Source of the DNA: DATLHO01 sp035539855
Lineage (GTDB): Bacteria; Bacteroidota; Ignavibacteria; OLB7
Reading direction: 5' to 3'
Assembly: GCA_035539855.1 (NCBI GenBank)
Contig: DATLHO010000020.1
Location: 1-5,950 of the forward strand
DNA: 5,950 nucleotides
Position numbers and translations under genes: made by a program. This document shows positions 5,756 through 5,950 of the stretch, piece after piece; positions within the stretch are counted from its first letter, which is position 1; each line of letters begins with the position of its first letter. The notes under the pieces are model-generated. The model worked only from the letters and a program-made list of their open reading frames with translations. It was not told the origin of the DNA and did not search any database.

Positions 5756-5950
5756 CCGGTGCCCGGATCGAGCGTGCGATCGATCGTCATCCAGAGGATC
5801 TTCGAGTATCGGATCATCATCGGCACGAGCGGCAGCATGAGCACGGCGGCGATGAGCACGGTCCAGGCGAACCCGAGCGCGGGTAGCACGAGGCTCACCA
5901 GGAACGAGACCACCCCGATGAAGAATGCCGCGAACGCGTAGCTGATGTAC
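5752..5950 (-). CDS. C-terminal half of a small membrane protein, DUF983-like (5' end outside window)
   Basis: The minus-strand frame runs in from the window edge and ends at TAG (5754-5752), giving 65 residues beginning YISYAFAAFF. Two hydrophobic helices can be seen, at about 1-22 and 27-46 of the visible part. They are followed by a basic, aromatic tail IRYSKILWMTIDRTLDP. Two C-terminal helices followed by an R-x-S-[RK]-x-L/I-W tail and a closing DP fit my recollection of DUF983 proteins, which are about 130 residues with an N-terminal zinc-ribbon-like segment. That segment would lie outside this window, so the family call is tentative. The function of DUF983 is not established; an inner-membrane location is inferred. 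The gene lies 222 bp upstream of the envelope operon on the same strand and is probably a separate unit. Confidence 0.75.
   Translation of the reverse strand, partial: YISYAFAAFFIGVVSFLVSLVLPALGFAWTVLIAAVLMLPLVPMMIRYSKILWMTIDRTLDPGTG

Overview
The window is GC-rich and reads almost entirely on the minus strand. Its centre is a compact three-gene operon for envelope proteins, transcribed from right to left: a predicted outer-membrane beta-barrel protein (4306-5529), a very cysteine-rich lipoprotein with Ig-like/ASH-like domains (2331-4295), and a beta-propeller (PD40) protein with a divergent OmpA-like C-terminus (239-2320). The two internal junctions are each exactly 10 bp, and all three products have an export signal. 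This points to one co-expressed, envelope-located set.

Two partial genes sit at the edges. At the right edge (5752-5950, minus) is the C-terminal half of a small two-helix membrane protein resembling DUF983. At the left edge (1-55, minus) is the start of another gene, recognised by a strong Shine-Dalgarno sequence. Between the right-edge gene and the operon are 222 bp that hold a weak promoter-like element and a possible 30-codon plus-strand ORF.

Tandem repeats mark the operon at both ends. Six 18-bp units encode an ARANDG-type hexapeptide linker at the mature N-terminus of the beta-barrel protein. A 15-bp array begins exactly at the stop codon of the PD40/OmpA gene. Read through that TAG in frame, it would encode alternating GDSCA/GDSFA pentapeptides. 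CxxC motifs recur in all three operon proteins.

Taxonomy can only be inferred. PD40-OmpA fusions, ASH (choice-of-anchor-D type) lipoproteins, a DUF983-like protein and operon starts without a Shine-Dalgarno suggest a high-GC member of the Bacteroidota/Chlorobi (FCB) assemblage, possibly a Kapabacteria- or Rhodothermota-like lineage. No marker gene fixes this. No RNA gene, CRISPR array, transposase or phage gene was seen. The long plus-strand ORFs are antisense shadows of the minus-strand genes.
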